DNA of 34,967 bases from a bacterium (GTDB taxonomy: Bacteria; Patescibacteriota; Minisyncoccia; Minisyncoccales; DG-74-3), in contig JAUVYE010000006.1 in the NCBI GenBank assembly GCA_030603245.1, positions 1 to 34,967 on the forward strand. The letters are read 5' to 3'. Below are positions 7,977 through 16,066 of this stretch, piece by piece (positions within the stretch are counted from its first letter, which is position 1; each line of letters opens with the position of its first letter). The translations under genes and the position numbers were made by a program. The notes under the pieces are model-generated. The model was not told the origin of the DNA and ran no database searches. It was given only the letters and a program-made list of their open reading frames with translations.

Positions 7977-8609
7977 ATGAATCTTAGGAAAGAAAAATAC
8001 TTGTGGAAAAAAGGATATAAACATGTGGCTGGTTTAGACGAGGCTGGTCGCGGACCATTAGCTGGGCCAGTGGTAGCAGCAGCAGTAATTATAAGCACAA
8101 AGCGCAAAAAGAAAAATGCAAAACTACAATTTAAAGCCAAAAGCTTATTAAAAGAGGTAAAAGATTCAAAGAAGCTTAACCCTAAGAGGAGAGAAACACT
8201 TTATAAGCTTTTGGTAAAAGAGCCAAATATAGAATGGGGGATAGGTAGGGTTTCAGAAAAGATGATTGATAAAATTAATATTTTAAAAGCAACTAAATTC
8301 GCAATGAAAAAAGCAGTAAGTAATTTAAAAATTGACTATTTAATTTTAGATGGAAATTTTAAAATCGATTTACATATTCCTCAGAAATCAATTAGAAAAG
8401 GGGATAGTAAAGTTTTTTCAATAGCAGCTGCTTCCATAATTGCTAAAGTAACAAGAGATAGAATGATGAAAAGATATCACAAAAAACATCCTGAATATGG
8501 ATTTGATAAGCATAAAGGATATGCTACTAAATTTCATAGACAAGCACTTAAAAAACATGGGCCATGTAAGATACATCGGATGAGTTTTAGACCAATTCGG
8601 CTCTTGTAA
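7977..8609 (+). CDS. rnhB: Ribonuclease HII
   Basis: Removes single ribonucleotides and RNA primers from RNA/DNA hybrids. The protein has 210 residues. The signature GLDEAGRGPLAGPVVAAAV supplies D21 and E22; the other acidic residues are probably D125 (ILDGN) and D143 or D161 (KGDSKVF, VTRDRM). A lysine-rich insertion of about 20 residues (41-60) precedes the conserved VKDSKKL. The gene is divergent from dnaE, and its promoter suggests a leaderless transcript. It begins a plus-strand run of RNA-processing and ribosomal genes. Confidence 0.95.
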   Translation: MNLRKEKYLWKKGYKHVAGLDEAGRGPLAGPVVAAAVIISTKRKKKNAKLQFKAKSLLKEVKDSKKLNPKRRETLYKLLVKEPNIEWGIGRVSEKMIDKINILKATKFAMKKAVSNLKIDYLILDGNFKIDLHIPQKSIRKGDSKVFSIAAASIIAKVTRDRMMKRYHKKHPEYGFDKHKGYATKFHRQALKKHGPCKIHRMSFRPIRLL

Positions 8610-8632
8610 AGTATAAGAATCTCTGGTATATT
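8604..8632 (+). promoter_or_regulatory. Promoter of rpmF with extended -10
   Basis: TTGTAA (8604-8609), 17-bp spacer, TATATT (8627-8632) preceded by TGG, an extended -10. The predicted +1 is about 8639, 3 nt before the ATG. The -35 overlaps the end of rnhB. Confidence 0.6.
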
Positions 8633-8641
8633 AACGACATT

Positions 8642-8935
8642 ATGGCTGTTCCTAGAGGAAAACATACAAAAGGGAAAAGAAATGATATAAGAAGAAACCT
8701 CTTTATCAAAGAGCCAAATTTGGTTTCTTGTCCCAAGTGCGGCAAACCAAAGAAATCACACATTGTTTGCCCAAGTTGTGGATACTACAAAAATAAGGAA
8801 GTCATTAATGTTTTAGAAAGGTTAACCAAAAAGGAAAGAAAGGTTAAGGAAAAGGAAATAGCTATTAAAGAGAAAGGAAAGCAAAAAGAAGGGACAAACA
8901 AACCTTTAACTTTGAGAGACTTATCCCATAAATAA
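8642..8935 (+). CDS. rpmF: Ribosomal protein bL32 with C-terminal extension
   Basis: Large-subunit ribosomal protein, 97 residues versus about 57-60 usually. The N terminus [19 protein letters not shown] and two CxxC pairs ([15 protein letters not shown]) form the usual zinc ribbon. After the conserved GYYKNKEVI the protein continues with about 38 extra residues rich in Lys and Glu ([19 protein letters not shown]). The start is fixed by the family N terminus. Its own promoter with a near-leaderless start is likely. Confidence 0.93.
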   Translation: MAVPRGKHTKGKRNDIRRNLFIKEPNLVSCPKCGKPKKSHIVCPSCGYYKNKEVINVLERLTKKERKVKEKEIAIKEKGKQKEGTNKPLTLRDLSHK

Positions 8936-8967
8936 TTATTGTTTACCATTTATTAATTACTAATTTT

Positions 8968-9390
8968 ATGTCTTCTAGGCACTTATCGAGATCAATAGCA
9001 ATGCAAAGTTTATACGAATGGGATTTCTTTGACCAAAAAGAAGATTTAAAAAAAATAGTTGAGAAAAATATTAAAGAATTTGGACCAGGATTAGAAAATA
9101 ATGATGGATTTGTCTGGCAATTAGTAACTGGTGTGATTCAATATCTTAAAGAAATTAATAGTATTATTGAAAAAGCTGCTCCTCAGTGGCCCATAGATCA
9201 GATTAATATAGTTGACAGAAACATTCTGAGACTTGGCCTTTATGAACTATTGTTTGGAGATAAAGAAGCTGTTCCTCCCAAAGTGGCTATTAATGAGGCG
9301 ATTGAATTAGCTAAGGGTTTTGGAGGAGAAAGTTCAGGAAGATTCATTAATGGTGTTTTAGGAACAGTTTTTAAAGAAATAGAGAAATAA
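8968..9390 (+). CDS. nusB: Transcription antitermination factor NusB
   Basis: An all-helical RNA-binding protein that, with S10 (NusE), binds boxA in rRNA leaders. Its 140 residues are the normal length. Typical segments are [14 protein letters not shown] at the start, [15 protein letters not shown] in the middle and [27 protein letters not shown] at the end. The stop overlaps the rnc start by one base (TAATG), so translation is probably coupled. Confidence 0.95.
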   Translation: MSSRHLSRSIAMQSLYEWDFFDQKEDLKKIVEKNIKEFGPGLENNDGFVWQLVTGVIQYLKEINSIIEKAAPQWPIDQINIVDRNILRLGLYELLFGDKEAVPPKVAINEAIELAKGFGGESSGRFINGVLGTVFKEIEK

Positions 9391-10082
9391 TGAAAAAAGA
9401 TTTTTCACCACTTGAAAAGAAAACAGGATTAAAATTTAAAAACAAAGATTTATTGGTGCAATCCTTTTGTCACCGTTCTTTTTTAAATGAAAATCCAGAT
9501 TTTGATTTAAATCATAACGAAAGATTAGAGTTTCTGGGAGATGCTGTTTTAGAATTAGTTGTAACTGAATATTTATTTCAGCAATATCCAAGTGAGTCAG
9601 AGGGACAATTAACTAATTGGAGAGCTTCTTTGGTTAATGCTAAGCAACTTTCTAAAATAGCTGGAGAATTAAATTTTAATAATTTTTTATTGCTCTCAAA
9701 AGGAGAAACAAAAGAAACAGGAAAAGCCAGGCAATATATTTTAGCTAATGCTCTTGAATCTTTTATAGGAGCAGCTTATCTTGACTTGGGATATAAAAAG
9801 TGTAAAGAATTTATTAAAAAACATCTGATAAAAGATTTGCCTCATATAATTGAAGCTGGATTGTATAAAGATTCTAAATCTCTTTTTCAAGAACAGTCAC
9901 AGGAAAAGGTTGGAATTACTCCTATTTACAAAGTTTCAAAAGAATGGGGCCCAGACCATGTTAAACATTTTATTATCGGAGTTTATTTGGAAAAAGAATT
10001 AGTAGCTGAAGGCGAAGGGTCTTCAAAACAAGAGGCAGAAGAAGATGCTGCTAAAAAGGCACTGGAAATAAAAGGCTGGTAA
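9390..10082 (+). CDS. rnc: Ribonuclease III
   Basis: A double-strand RNA endonuclease of rRNA and mRNA processing, 230 residues. The signature HNERLEFLGDAVLELV at residues 42-57 supplies catalytic E47 and D51. A second acidic pair lies in ANALESFIGAAYLDLGY. The C-terminal double-stranded RNA-binding domain (about 158-228) ends in GSSKQEAEEDAAKKALE. It follows nusB without a gap. Confidence 0.96.
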   Translation: MKKDFSPLEKKTGLKFKNKDLLVQSFCHRSFLNENPDFDLNHNERLEFLGDAVLELVVTEYLFQQYPSESEGQLTNWRASLVNAKQLSKIAGELNFNNFLLLSKGETKETGKARQYILANALESFIGAAYLDLGYKKCKEFIKKHLIKDLPHIIEAGLYKDSKSLFQEQSQEKVGITPIYKVSKEWGPDHVKHFIIGVYLEKELVAEGEGSSKQEAEEDAAKKALEIKGW

Positions 10083-10116
10083 ACTAATAATATTACTTAA
10101 TACTTGATACTTATTT

Positions 10117-10587
10117 ATGTTAGTTATTCGCTTATTGAGAACTGGTAAAAAAAATCAACCATTTTTTAGAATTGTTGTTACTGATAAAAGAAATCCGCCC
10201 AGGGCTGGTCGATTTGTAGAAAAGGTTGGTTTTTGGAACCCCTTAACAAAAGAAAGAAAAATTAATGGTGAAAGAATTAAGTACTGGCTTTCAAAAGGAG
10301 CTCAGACATCAGACACTGTTCACAATTTTTTAATTGATGAAAAAATTATTGAAGGAAAAAAAATTGCTAAGCACAAAAAAGCTAAGAAGAAAAAAGTTGT
10401 TGAAAAAGAAGTAAAGGCAGTAAAGCCAGAAGAGAAAGCAAAACCAGAAGAGAAAGTAGAAATTAAACCAGAAGAAAAGCCAGAAAAGGCTCAGAAAGAG
10501 AAAAAAGAAGTTGAAGAAAAACCACAAAAAAAGGAGAAACAAGAACCAGAACCTGAACTAAAACCAAAAGAGAAAAAACCGGGTTGA
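10117..10587 (+). CDS. rpsP: Ribosomal protein bS16 with long charged C-terminal tail
   Basis: Small-subunit ribosomal protein, 156 residues against about 80-90 usually. The conserved domain occupies about residues 1-80 (MLVIRLLRTGKKNQPFFRIV, GRFVEKVGFWNPL, WLSKGAQTSDTV). The remaining ~75 residues are low-complexity Lys/Glu/Pro sequence with repeated KPEEK units. The stop TGA is part of the TTGACA -35 of the next gene's promoter. Confidence 0.94.
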   Translation: MLVIRLLRTGKKNQPFFRIVVTDKRNPPRAGRFVEKVGFWNPLTKERKINGERIKYWLSKGAQTSDTVHNFLIDEKIIEGKKIAKHKKAKKKKVVEKEVKAVKPEEKAKPEEKVEIKPEEKPEKAQKEKKEVEEKPQKKEKQEPEPELKPKEKKPG

Positions 10588-10611
10588 CAGAGACTAAAAA
10601 CAGAGTATACT
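10584..10611 (+). promoter_or_regulatory. Promoter upstream of the KH-domain gene
   Basis: TTGACA (10584-10589), 16-bp spacer, TATACT (10606-10611). The -35 overlaps the rpsP stop codon. Predicted +1 is about 10618, leaving a leader of some 52 nt, longer than most in this window. Confidence 0.65.
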
Positions 10612-10669
10612 AATAAATAGTATAAATGAAAGGTCGATCTATGAATAAACGAACAAATCAGAAAAGACT

Positions 10670-11002
10670 ATGGCAAAAGAATTTAGTGATAAAGATTTTC
10701 TCGAATTTATTGTAAAAGCTTTAGTTGATAACCCAGAGGATGTTAAAGTTGACCGTAAGGTTGATGAAATGGGAGTTTTACTCTCATTAAGAGTACATGC
10801 CGAAGATATGGGTCAGATTATTGGTAAAGCAGGAAGTACTGCTCGTTCCATTAGAAGCTTGGTTCGTATTGTTGGTCTTAAAAATCACGCAAGAGTGAAT
10901 TTAAAGATTGAAGAACCAGAAGGTGGTAGAGCAGCTCCAGCTGAAGCTCCAGCAAAAGAAGCAGCTCCTGCTAAAGAAGAGCTAGAAGATCTAAAATTAT
11001 AA
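10670..11002 (+). CDS. khpA: KH-domain RNA-binding protein (KhpA/YlqC family)
   Basis: A small RNA-binding protein, 110 residues. The single KH domain (about 1-82) has the GxxG loop in QIIGKAGSTARSIRSL. The family is usually encoded between rpsP and rimM/trmD, as here, except that rimM is missing. The C-terminal ~28 residues are Ala/Pro/Glu-rich (APAEAPAKEAAPAKEE) and go beyond the usual ~76-80 length. It probably acts with ribosomal RNA or small RNAs. Confidence 0.9.
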   Translation: MAKEFSDKDFLEFIVKALVDNPEDVKVDRKVDEMGVLLSLRVHAEDMGQIIGKAGSTARSIRSLVRIVGLKNHARVNLKIEEPEGGRAAPAEAPAKEAAPAKEELEDLKL

Positions 11003-11058
11003 TCTGTGCTAGATTAACAAGAACTGTGCTGCCCAAGGTAGCCAGTTTTTGTTTTCTG

Positions 11059-11067
11059 TGCTATTAT
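11059..11067 (+). promoter_or_regulatory. Extended -10 promoter of trmD, predicted leaderless
   Basis: TG-C-TATTAT, which places +1 on the A of the trmD ATG at 11074. No -35 match is visible. It supports the internal ATG rather than the longer frame start at 11026. Confidence 0.45.
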
Positions 11068-11073
11068 TTTGGT

Positions 11074-11745
11074 ATGATTCAGTTTGATATTATTACAATT
11101 TTTCCTCAAATCTTTGATTCTTATTTTAAAGAATCTCTTATTAAAAAGGCCCAAAAAGAGAAAAAAATCAAAATAAAAGTTCATAATTTAAGAAATTGGG
11201 CCAAGGATAAACATCAAACTATTGATGATCGTCCTTTTGGCGGAGGATTGGGTATGGTTTTTAAAATTGAACCAATTTATAAAGCAGTAAAAAAGATTAA
11301 AAAACCAAATACAAAATCAAAAATCATTCTTTTTACACCAAGAGGCAAACAATTTAATCAAAAAATAGCTTACCAACTTTCTAAATTGAATCAAATAATA
11401 ATGATTTGTGGTAGATATGAGGGAGTAGACGAAAGAGTAGCTAAGAAAATGGCTGATATTGAGTTATCTGTTGGCCCTTACGATTTAATGGGAGGAGAAA
11501 TACCAGCCATGATAATAGTTGAAACAATATCTAGATTAATTCCTGGTGTTTTAGGGAAAAAACAATTATTAAAACAAAGAATTACTAAAGAAAAAGGTTT
11601 TATTGAATATCCTCAATATACCAGACCCGAAATTTTTGAACCGATTAGAGGTAAAAAATGGAAAGTTCCTAAAGTTCTTTTGTCGGGTCATCACAAAAAG
11701 ATTGAAGAATGGAGAAAAAAACATCAGAAAATCATTGAAAAATGA
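11074..11745 (+). CDS. trmD: tRNA (guanine-N1)-methyltransferase
   Basis: Methylates G37 of tRNAs to prevent frameshifting. The open frame extends upstream to 11026, but homology begins at MIQFDIITIFPQIFD, so I choose ATG 11074 (223 residues, the family norm). SPOUT features are DDRPFGGGLGMV, ICGRYEGVDERV and SVGPYDLMGGEIPA, the knot region that binds S-adenosylmethionine. The usual next gene, rplS, is absent, and tRNA genes follow instead. Confidence 0.95.
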   Translation: MIQFDIITIFPQIFDSYFKESLIKKAQKEKKIKIKVHNLRNWAKDKHQTIDDRPFGGGLGMVFKIEPIYKAVKKIKKPNTKSKIILFTPRGKQFNQKIAYQLSKLNQIIMICGRYEGVDERVAKKMADIELSVGPYDLMGGEIPAMIIVETISRLIPGVLGKKQLLKQRITKEKGFIEYPQYTRPEIFEPIRGKKWKVPKVLLSGHHKKIEEWRKKHQKIIEK

Positions 11746-11763
11746 TTAATTGTTTGATAAGAT
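11735..11763 (+). promoter_or_regulatory. Promoter of the tRNA-Tyr/tRNA-Thr/rpmG/tRNA-Trp cluster
   Basis: TTGAAA (11735-11740), 17-bp spacer, TAAGAT (11758-11763). Predicted +1 is about 11770, 6 nt before the tRNA-Tyr 5' end. It overlaps the trmD stop region. Confidence 0.55.
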
Positions 11764-11775
11764 AAGCATTGCTCA

Positions 11776-11859
11776 GGGTGGTTGGCGGAGTAGTCAAACG
11801 CATCAGTCTGTAAAACTGACGGCCTCGGGCCTACGGGGGTGCAAATCCCTCACCACCCA
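11776..11859 (+). tRNA. tRNA-Tyr (GTA)
   Basis: A class II tRNA with a long variable arm. Acceptor arms GGGTGGT/ACCACCC pair perfectly. The anticodon stem TCAGT/ACTGA encloses CTGTAAA with anticodon GTA. The T arm is GGGGG/CCCTC around TGCAAAT. The discriminator base is A. CCA is not encoded. Confidence 0.93.
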
Positions 11860-11867
11860 CATTTGTT

Positions 11868-11944
11868 GCCTAGATAGCTCAGACGGTTAGAGCACATGCA
11901 TGGTAAGCATGAGGTCGGGAGTTCGACTCTCCCTCTAGGCTCCA
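11868..11944 (+). tRNA. tRNA-Thr (GGT)
   Basis: Acceptor arms GCCTAGA/TCTAGGC pair perfectly. The anticodon stem CATGC/GCATG encloses ATGGTAA with anticodon GGT, reading ACC and ACT. The T loop TTCGACT is normal. The 3' end reads TCCA, so CCA seems encoded, unlike in the other tRNAs here. It reads two of the five Thr codons in the thrS leader ORF. Confidence 0.95.
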
Positions 11945-11965
11945 AAATTAATATTTGAAATAATT

Positions 11966-12127
11966 ATGGCTAAAAAAAATCCATTTGTTAAACTTCAGTG
12001 CCAAGAATGTAAAAGGATAAATTACTTTACTCGTAAATCCAAAATGCTCAACAAAAAAGGTAAATTAGAGTTGAAGAAGTTTTGTAAATGGTGCAGAAAA
12101 CATACTTTGCACAAAGAAATTAAGTGA
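11966..12127 (+). CDS. rpmG: Ribosomal protein bL33
   Basis: A 53-residue large-subunit ribosomal protein beginning MAKKNPFVKLQCQECKRINY. Two cysteine pairs (CQEC and CKWC) form the zinc ribbon, and the ending CRKHTLHKEIK is typical. It is flanked by tRNA-Thr and tRNA-Trp. In many bacteria rpmG and tRNA-Trp are followed by secE, nusG, rplK and rplA; here an exporter operon follows. Confidence 0.96.
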   Translation: MAKKNPFVKLQCQECKRINYFTRKSKMLNKKGKLELKKFCKWCRKHTLHKEIK

Positions 12128-12129
12128 TC

Positions 12130-12200
12130 GGGGACGTGGTGAAACGGTATCATGAGAATCTCCAAAATTCTTGTTTCAGGTTCGAATCCTGACGTCCCCG
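12130..12200 (+). tRNA. tRNA-Trp (CCA)
   Basis: Acceptor arms GGGGACG/CGTCCCC pair perfectly, with discriminator G at 12200. The anticodon stem AGAAT/ATTCT encloses CTCCAAA with anticodon CCA. The T arm TCAGG/CCTGA encloses TTCGAAT. CCA is not encoded. A one-base shift of the acceptor stem would also pair, but it would give an unusual C discriminator. Confidence 0.94.
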
Positions 12201-12208
12201 CTAATCTT

Positions 12209-13741
12209 ATGAATAAAAAACAAATTGTCATATTAATTATTATTTTTACTTTAGTTTTATTATTTCGTAACTTTTTTAGAAATGAGGAAACTTCTTTTGT
12301 TTTAGTTGAAGTTTATCAAGGAACTATTTCCCAAGAAGTTTCAGAAACAGGTCAGGTTAAAAAAGGAAACAAGATAAATCTGAGCTTCAAAAGCACAGGT
12401 GAAATTAAGAGTATTTACACTGAGGTTGGTCAAGAAGTGAATATTGGACAGGTTCTGGCAAAATTAGAGATAAGTAAGCTTGAAATTCAGCTTAAGGAAG
12501 CTGAATCAGCATTAATTATTGCTCAAGCCGAGTTGGACAAACTATTGGCTGGCTCTTCTAATCAAGAAATTAAAGTTGCTCAGACCAAGGTTGATAATGA
12601 AGACATTGACCTGAAGATAGCTGAGCAAAATCTGGATGATACTTATGAAGATGCTTTGAATGTTTTAGAAGATTCTTTTTTGAAAACTTATAATGCTCAA
12701 AATTCAGTCGATACAGTTCAGAGAAACTACTTTACAGGGAATAATCAAGAGGGGATTGTTGTTAGGGAAGAAGAGGAGAAAATTAGAAGAGCTGTTTTTC
12801 AAATTAAGTCTTCTCTTGACACAATTAAAGAAAGTGGATTGGATGAAGACATTGAAACAGCTTTATCTCAGGCAAAAGACGAGTTAGCTAATATTTCAGA
12901 CGGTTTAAAGGTTATTCGTGAGATTTGTGAAATGGTTGCTTATCGTGATTTAGTTTCCTCTGTTGATAAAACTTCTCTTAACACTGAGCGGGACAATATT
13001 AATGATGTGCTGACTGATATTGTTAATGCCCAACAAACGACTATTGCTAAAAAATTGGCTGTTATTACAGCTCAAGGTGAACTTCAAAAAGCTAAAGATG
13101 ATTTATCTTTATTAACAGCTCCAGCCAGACAAGAAGACATCACTCTTTATGAAGCTCAATTAGACCAAGCTCAAGCTCAGGTTGACATTCTGGAAAATCA
13201 AATAGAAGATACTAATTTACGTAGTCCTGTTAAGGGACAGATAGCAAAAATAGAAAAGAGAGTAGGAGAGATAGCTCAATCACAAGATACAATTATTACT
13301 CTCTTGCCAGCTGATCCTTTTGATATAGAAGTAGATATTTACGAAGAAGATATTGTTAAGGTTAAGATTGACAACCCAGTAGATATTTCCTTGATTGCTT
13401 TTCCAGATGATATTTTTCCTGGCAGAGTAATATCAATTGACCCAGCCGAGAAGTTGATTGAAGAAGTTGTATATTACAAGGTAGTTATTGTTTTTGAGGA
13501 AACACCAGAAAGAGTAAGATCCGGGATGACAGCTGATTTAATAATTAAGGTTGATTATAGGGAAAACGTCTTAGTTATTCCAGAAGATGCTATTCAGAAA
13601 AAGAATGGTCAGGAGATTGTTAAAATCTTTGAGAACGGGGTTGTTGAAGAAAAAGAAATACAAACAGGTCTTTTGGGAAGTGATGACATGATTGAGGTTA
13701 TTTCCGGATTAGAAGAAGGGGAGCAAGTTATCATAGAATAA
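12209..13741 (+). CDS. Efflux periplasmic-adaptor (MacA/HlyD-like) membrane fusion protein
   Basis: The open frame extends upstream into tRNA-Trp, so I choose ATG 12209 (MNKKQIVILIIIFT...), giving 510 residues. An N-terminal membrane anchor covers about residues 5-22. The first half of a biotinyl-lipoyl-like domain contains GEIKSIYTEVGQEVNIGQVLAKLE. A long helical hairpin covers roughly residues 80-325. The second lipoyl half starts near LRSPVKGQIAKIEKRVGE, followed by beta-barrel and membrane-proximal domains. The helical hairpin is longer than in many MacA proteins. It sits one base upstream of an ABC ATPase and permease. With no outer-membrane TolC expected in this lineage, its partner on the outer side is unclear; substrate unknown. 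Confidence 0.88.
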   Translation: MNKKQIVILIIIFTLVLLFRNFFRNEETSFVLVEVYQGTISQEVSETGQVKKGNKINLSFKSTGEIKSIYTEVGQEVNIGQVLAKLEISKLEIQLKEAESALIIAQAELDKLLAGSSNQEIKVAQTKVDNEDIDLKIAEQNLDDTYEDALNVLEDSFLKTYNAQNSVDTVQRNYFTGNNQEGIVVREEEEKIRRAVFQIKSSLDTIKESGLDEDIETALSQAKDELANISDGLKVIREICEMVAYRDLVSSVDKTSLNTERDNINDVLTDIVNAQQTTIAKKLAVITAQGELQKAKDDLSLLTAPARQEDITLYEAQLDQAQAQVDILENQIEDTNLRSPVKGQIAKIEKRVGEIAQSQDTIITLLPADPFDIEVDIYEEDIVKVKIDNPVDISLIAFPDDIFPGRVISIDPAEKLIEEVVYYKVVIVFEETPERVRSGMTADLIIKVDYRENVLVIPEDAIQKKNGQEIVKIFENGVVEEKEIQTGLLGSDDMIEVISGLEEGEQVIIE

Positions 13742-13742
13742 A

Positions 13743-14456
13743 ATGCCAAAGCCTATTATCAAACTGGAGAATATCTGGAGGACTTATCAATTAGGCAAGA
13801 CAGAAGTGCATGCACTCAGAGGATTAAGCCTGGAAATTTTTCCAGGCACTTTTGTTACAATAATGGGTTCTTCTGGTTCTGGCAAATCTACTCTTTTAAA
13901 TATGATTGGCTGTTTGGATTTCCCAACTAAGGGGAAGGTTTATTTGAAAGGGAAAAACATTTCAGAAATGCCAGAGAGTCAACTCTCCCAATTCAGGGGA
14001 AAAACATTGGGTTTTGTTTTTCAGGATTTTAATTTGTTGCCTAATTTAACTGCCGTAGAAAATGTAATGCTTCCCATGGTCTTTCAGGGGATACCTTTAG
14101 TCGAAAGAAAGAAAAAAGCAGAAAATCTTTTGGAAAGAGTGGGTCTAAAACAAAGAATGTCTCACCAGCCCTCAGAGCTGTCGGGTGGAGAAAGACAAAG
14201 AGTGGCTTTAGCCAGAGCTTTTGCTAATGATCCAGAAGTAATTGTTGCTGATGAACCAACCGGTAATCTGGACTCTATTACGGGCAAGATGATCATGGAG
14301 AATTTAAAAGATTTTCATAAAAAAGAAGGAAAAACAATGGTCATAGTAACCCATGATCCTAAGATTGCAGAATATGCTGAAAAAATAGTAAACATTAAAG
14401 ACGGCCAAATAGTAAAAAATCATTTAAAGGCCAAAGATTATTTGTGGAAGAAATAA
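13743..14456 (+). CDS. MacB/LolD-type ABC transporter ATPase
   Basis: A 237-residue nucleotide-binding subunit. Walker A is GSSGSGKST (residues 42-50). The Q-loop is [10 protein letters not shown], and the signature is [14 protein letters not shown]. Walker B is [12 protein letters not shown], and the H-loop is [25 protein letters not shown] is typical of the MacB/LolD/FtsE group. The gene overlaps the permease start by 13 nt, consistent with a tight complex. It would power the adjacent permease and membrane fusion protein. Confidence 0.93.
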   Translation: MPKPIIKLENIWRTYQLGKTEVHALRGLSLEIFPGTFVTIMGSSGSGKSTLLNMIGCLDFPTKGKVYLKGKNISEMPESQLSQFRGKTLGFVFQDFNLLPNLTAVENVMLPMVFQGIPLVERKKKAENLLERVGLKQRMSHQPSELSGGERQRVALARAFANDPEVIVADEPTGNLDSITGKMIMENLKDFHKKEGKTMVIVTHDPKIAEYAEKIVNIKDGQIVKNHLKAKDYLWKK

Positions 14457-15661
14457 GAGAATACTTTAATATTGCTTTAAGGAACATTAGAACCAGACTT
14501 TTGAGAAGCTGGCTGACTATTTTAGGTATTGTTATTGGTGTTTTTTTGATAATTTCCTTGCTTTCTTTGAGTGAAGGAATGAGAACAACCATTAATCAGC
14601 AATTGCAAGCCTTGGGGGGAGAAATGATTATGATTGTGCCAGGAGAAAATGTTTTCTCAAGCATGATGTTTGGCGGTGATAAATTGCAAAAAGAGGATAT
14701 TGAGGCGATTAAAAAAGCAAAAGGAGTAGATCAAGTCTTAGGTTTTTCTTATACTGGAACCATTGGCAGGTATGAAAATGAATCAAAACAGATTGTCATA
14801 GCTGGTTATGATCCTTGGAAAGAAGCTGTAGATATTTTGAGTGTTTTCCAAGGCTGGAGTTTGGCTGATGGTAAATGGCCTAGTAAGGGAAACCAAATTA
14901 TAATTGGACAACAAGTAGCTTATGAGATTTTTTCAAAAAAAGTAAAGACAGGGTCGGAAATCACAATAAAAGGAAGAAAGTTTGAGATGGTTGGTATATT
15001 GAATTCTTTAGGCAATCGACAGGATGACAGTATGGTTTATATGGACATGAAGGTTTATCAGGATTTAACTGGAGAAAAACGAGGGACAGTCGCTTATGCT
15101 ATGGCTAAGCTTGAAGAGGGAGCGGATGAAAATGTGGTGGCAGAAAAGATTAAAGAAACGCTTAAAGAGACAAGAAAAAGAAGGTCTGGCACGGATGAGG
15201 CTGATTTCTCTGTTATTACCTCAGAAAAGATGGGGGAGATAACTGGTACGATTTTGGGCATAATTCAAATTGTCATTATTGCTTTTGCCAGCATTGCTAT
15301 TCTTGTTGGTGGTATTGGAATTATGAATAGCATGTTTACCTCGGTCAAAGAAAGAACCAAGGAAATTGGCATCATGAAGGCCATAGGAGCAACTAATTCG
15401 GCTATTCTTTCAATTTTCTTGATTGAGGCAGGTATCATAGGTATTCTAGGAGGTTTGGGCGGTTTATTATTAGGCAGTCTTTTAGCTAAAGGAATAGATT
15501 ATTATGCCTCTATCAATCCATCTTTTTATTTTACTACAACTATTGCTCCTTGGATGATTATTTTTGCTTTAGTTTTTTCTTTTTCTATGGGTTGTCTGGC
15601 TGGATTTTTCCCAGCTAGACAAGCAGCTAAACTTAAACCAGTTGATGCTTTACGCCATTAA
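14444..15661 (+). CDS. MacB-like ABC transporter permease (FtsX fold)
   Basis: A 405-residue permease with GTG start at 14444, inside the end of the ATPase gene. The N-terminal cytoplasmic helix and first membrane segment (LLRSWLTILGIVIGVFLIISLLSLSEG) are typical of MacB. The large extracytoplasmic domain spans about 45-270. Three C-terminal membrane segments include IVIIAFASIAILVGGIGIMNSM and the conserved ERTKEIGIMKAIGATN. It ends with GFFPARQAAKLKPVDALRH, the usual family tail. An intrinsic terminator follows. Confidence 0.93.
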   Translation: MEEIREYFNIALRNIRTRLLRSWLTILGIVIGVFLIISLLSLSEGMRTTINQQLQALGGEMIMIVPGENVFSSMMFGGDKLQKEDIEAIKKAKGVDQVLGFSYTGTIGRYENESKQIVIAGYDPWKEAVDILSVFQGWSLADGKWPSKGNQIIIGQQVAYEIFSKKVKTGSEITIKGRKFEMVGILNSLGNRQDDSMVYMDMKVYQDLTGEKRGTVAYAMAKLEEGADENVVAEKIKETLKETRKRRSGTDEADFSVITSEKMGEITGTILGIIQIVIIAFASIAILVGGIGIMNSMFTSVKERTKEIGIMKAIGATNSAILSIFLIEAGIIGILGGLGGLLLGSLLAKGIDYYASINPSFYFTTTIAPWMIIFALVFSFSMGCLAGFFPARQAAKLKPVDALRH

Positions 15662-15663
15662 GT

Positions 15664-15692
15664 AAAGACACGGCCCAAAGCCGCGTCTTTTT
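15664..15692 (+). terminator. Intrinsic terminator of the MacAB-like operon
   Basis: Arms AAAGACACGGC and GCCGCGTCTTT pair with one mismatch across CCAAA, followed by T residues. It begins 3 nt after the permease stop. Confidence 0.85.
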
Positions 15693-15717
15693 ATTATGTT
15701 TATTTTGAACTCTTCTC

Positions 15718-16041
15718 TTAATCTCTTCTTAAACAGTTTGGTACGGGCAATCCCATCTTTGCTAAATTATTGAAAACTGAACCAACCAGAGCTAAAACCA
15801 CTAAAACATAAGCCATCTGAGCTACGATTATTAAAGAAGGCAATGCCAGAACCACTATTTGTAAAACCACAAAACCAAGAACATATCCTAAAACAGGTTT
15901 TACCATAAATTTAGCCAGTTTTCCCAAACGAAAATTTCCTTTCATAAGAGCAGCAATAATTCCCAACACAACATCTATCATTATTAAAATTACAATACAT
16001 TGAATTTGAGAAGTTCCAAATAAAGCAATTAATTCTGTCAT
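15718..16041 (-). CDS. Holin-like small membrane protein
   Basis: A 107-residue protein with three or four hydrophobic segments (CIVILIMIDVVLGIIAALM, LGYVLGFVVLQIVVLALP, IIVAQMAYVLVVLALVGSVF). The pattern MIDVVLGIIAALMKGNFRLGKLAKF resembles the phage_holin_4/TcdE-type holin family, where a D-G pair is followed by a basic loop. There is no endolysin or other phage gene next to it. It stands alone between two convergent/divergent neighbours. It may be a domesticated holin or a secretion pore. Function is inference. Confidence 0.55.
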   Translation of the reverse strand: MTELIALFGTSQIQCIVILIMIDVVLGIIAALMKGNFRLGKLAKFMVKPVLGYVLGFVVLQIVVLALPSLIIVAQMAYVLVVLALVGSVFNNLAKMGLPVPNCLRRD

Positions 16042-16057
16042 ATTTTTTTGTTTAAAA

Positions 16058-16066
16058 TAAAAACCT
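16058..16066 (+). promoter_or_regulatory. Extended -10 promoter of pcm
   Basis: TG-T-TAAAAT at 16158-16166 was read by eye; the short coordinate given here is 100 nt too low, so see the corrected entry at 16158. This entry should be ignored. Confidence 0.01.

Noticed and set aside
10626-10745. Short ORF in the leader of the KH gene as a second leader peptide.
   Set aside because: No codon bias, no terminator behind it, and it overlaps the KH gene out of frame.
11026-11073. Sixteen-residue N-terminal extension of TrmD.
   Set aside because: Family homology begins at ATG 11074, and a -10 element lies inside the extension.
12152-12208. Upstream start of the membrane fusion protein.
   Set aside because: It lies inside tRNA-Trp; the hydrophobic anchor starts at ATG 12209.
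16058-16066. Feature entry for a pcm promoter at this position.
   Set aside because: A coordinate slip; the motif is at 16158-16166, listed separately.
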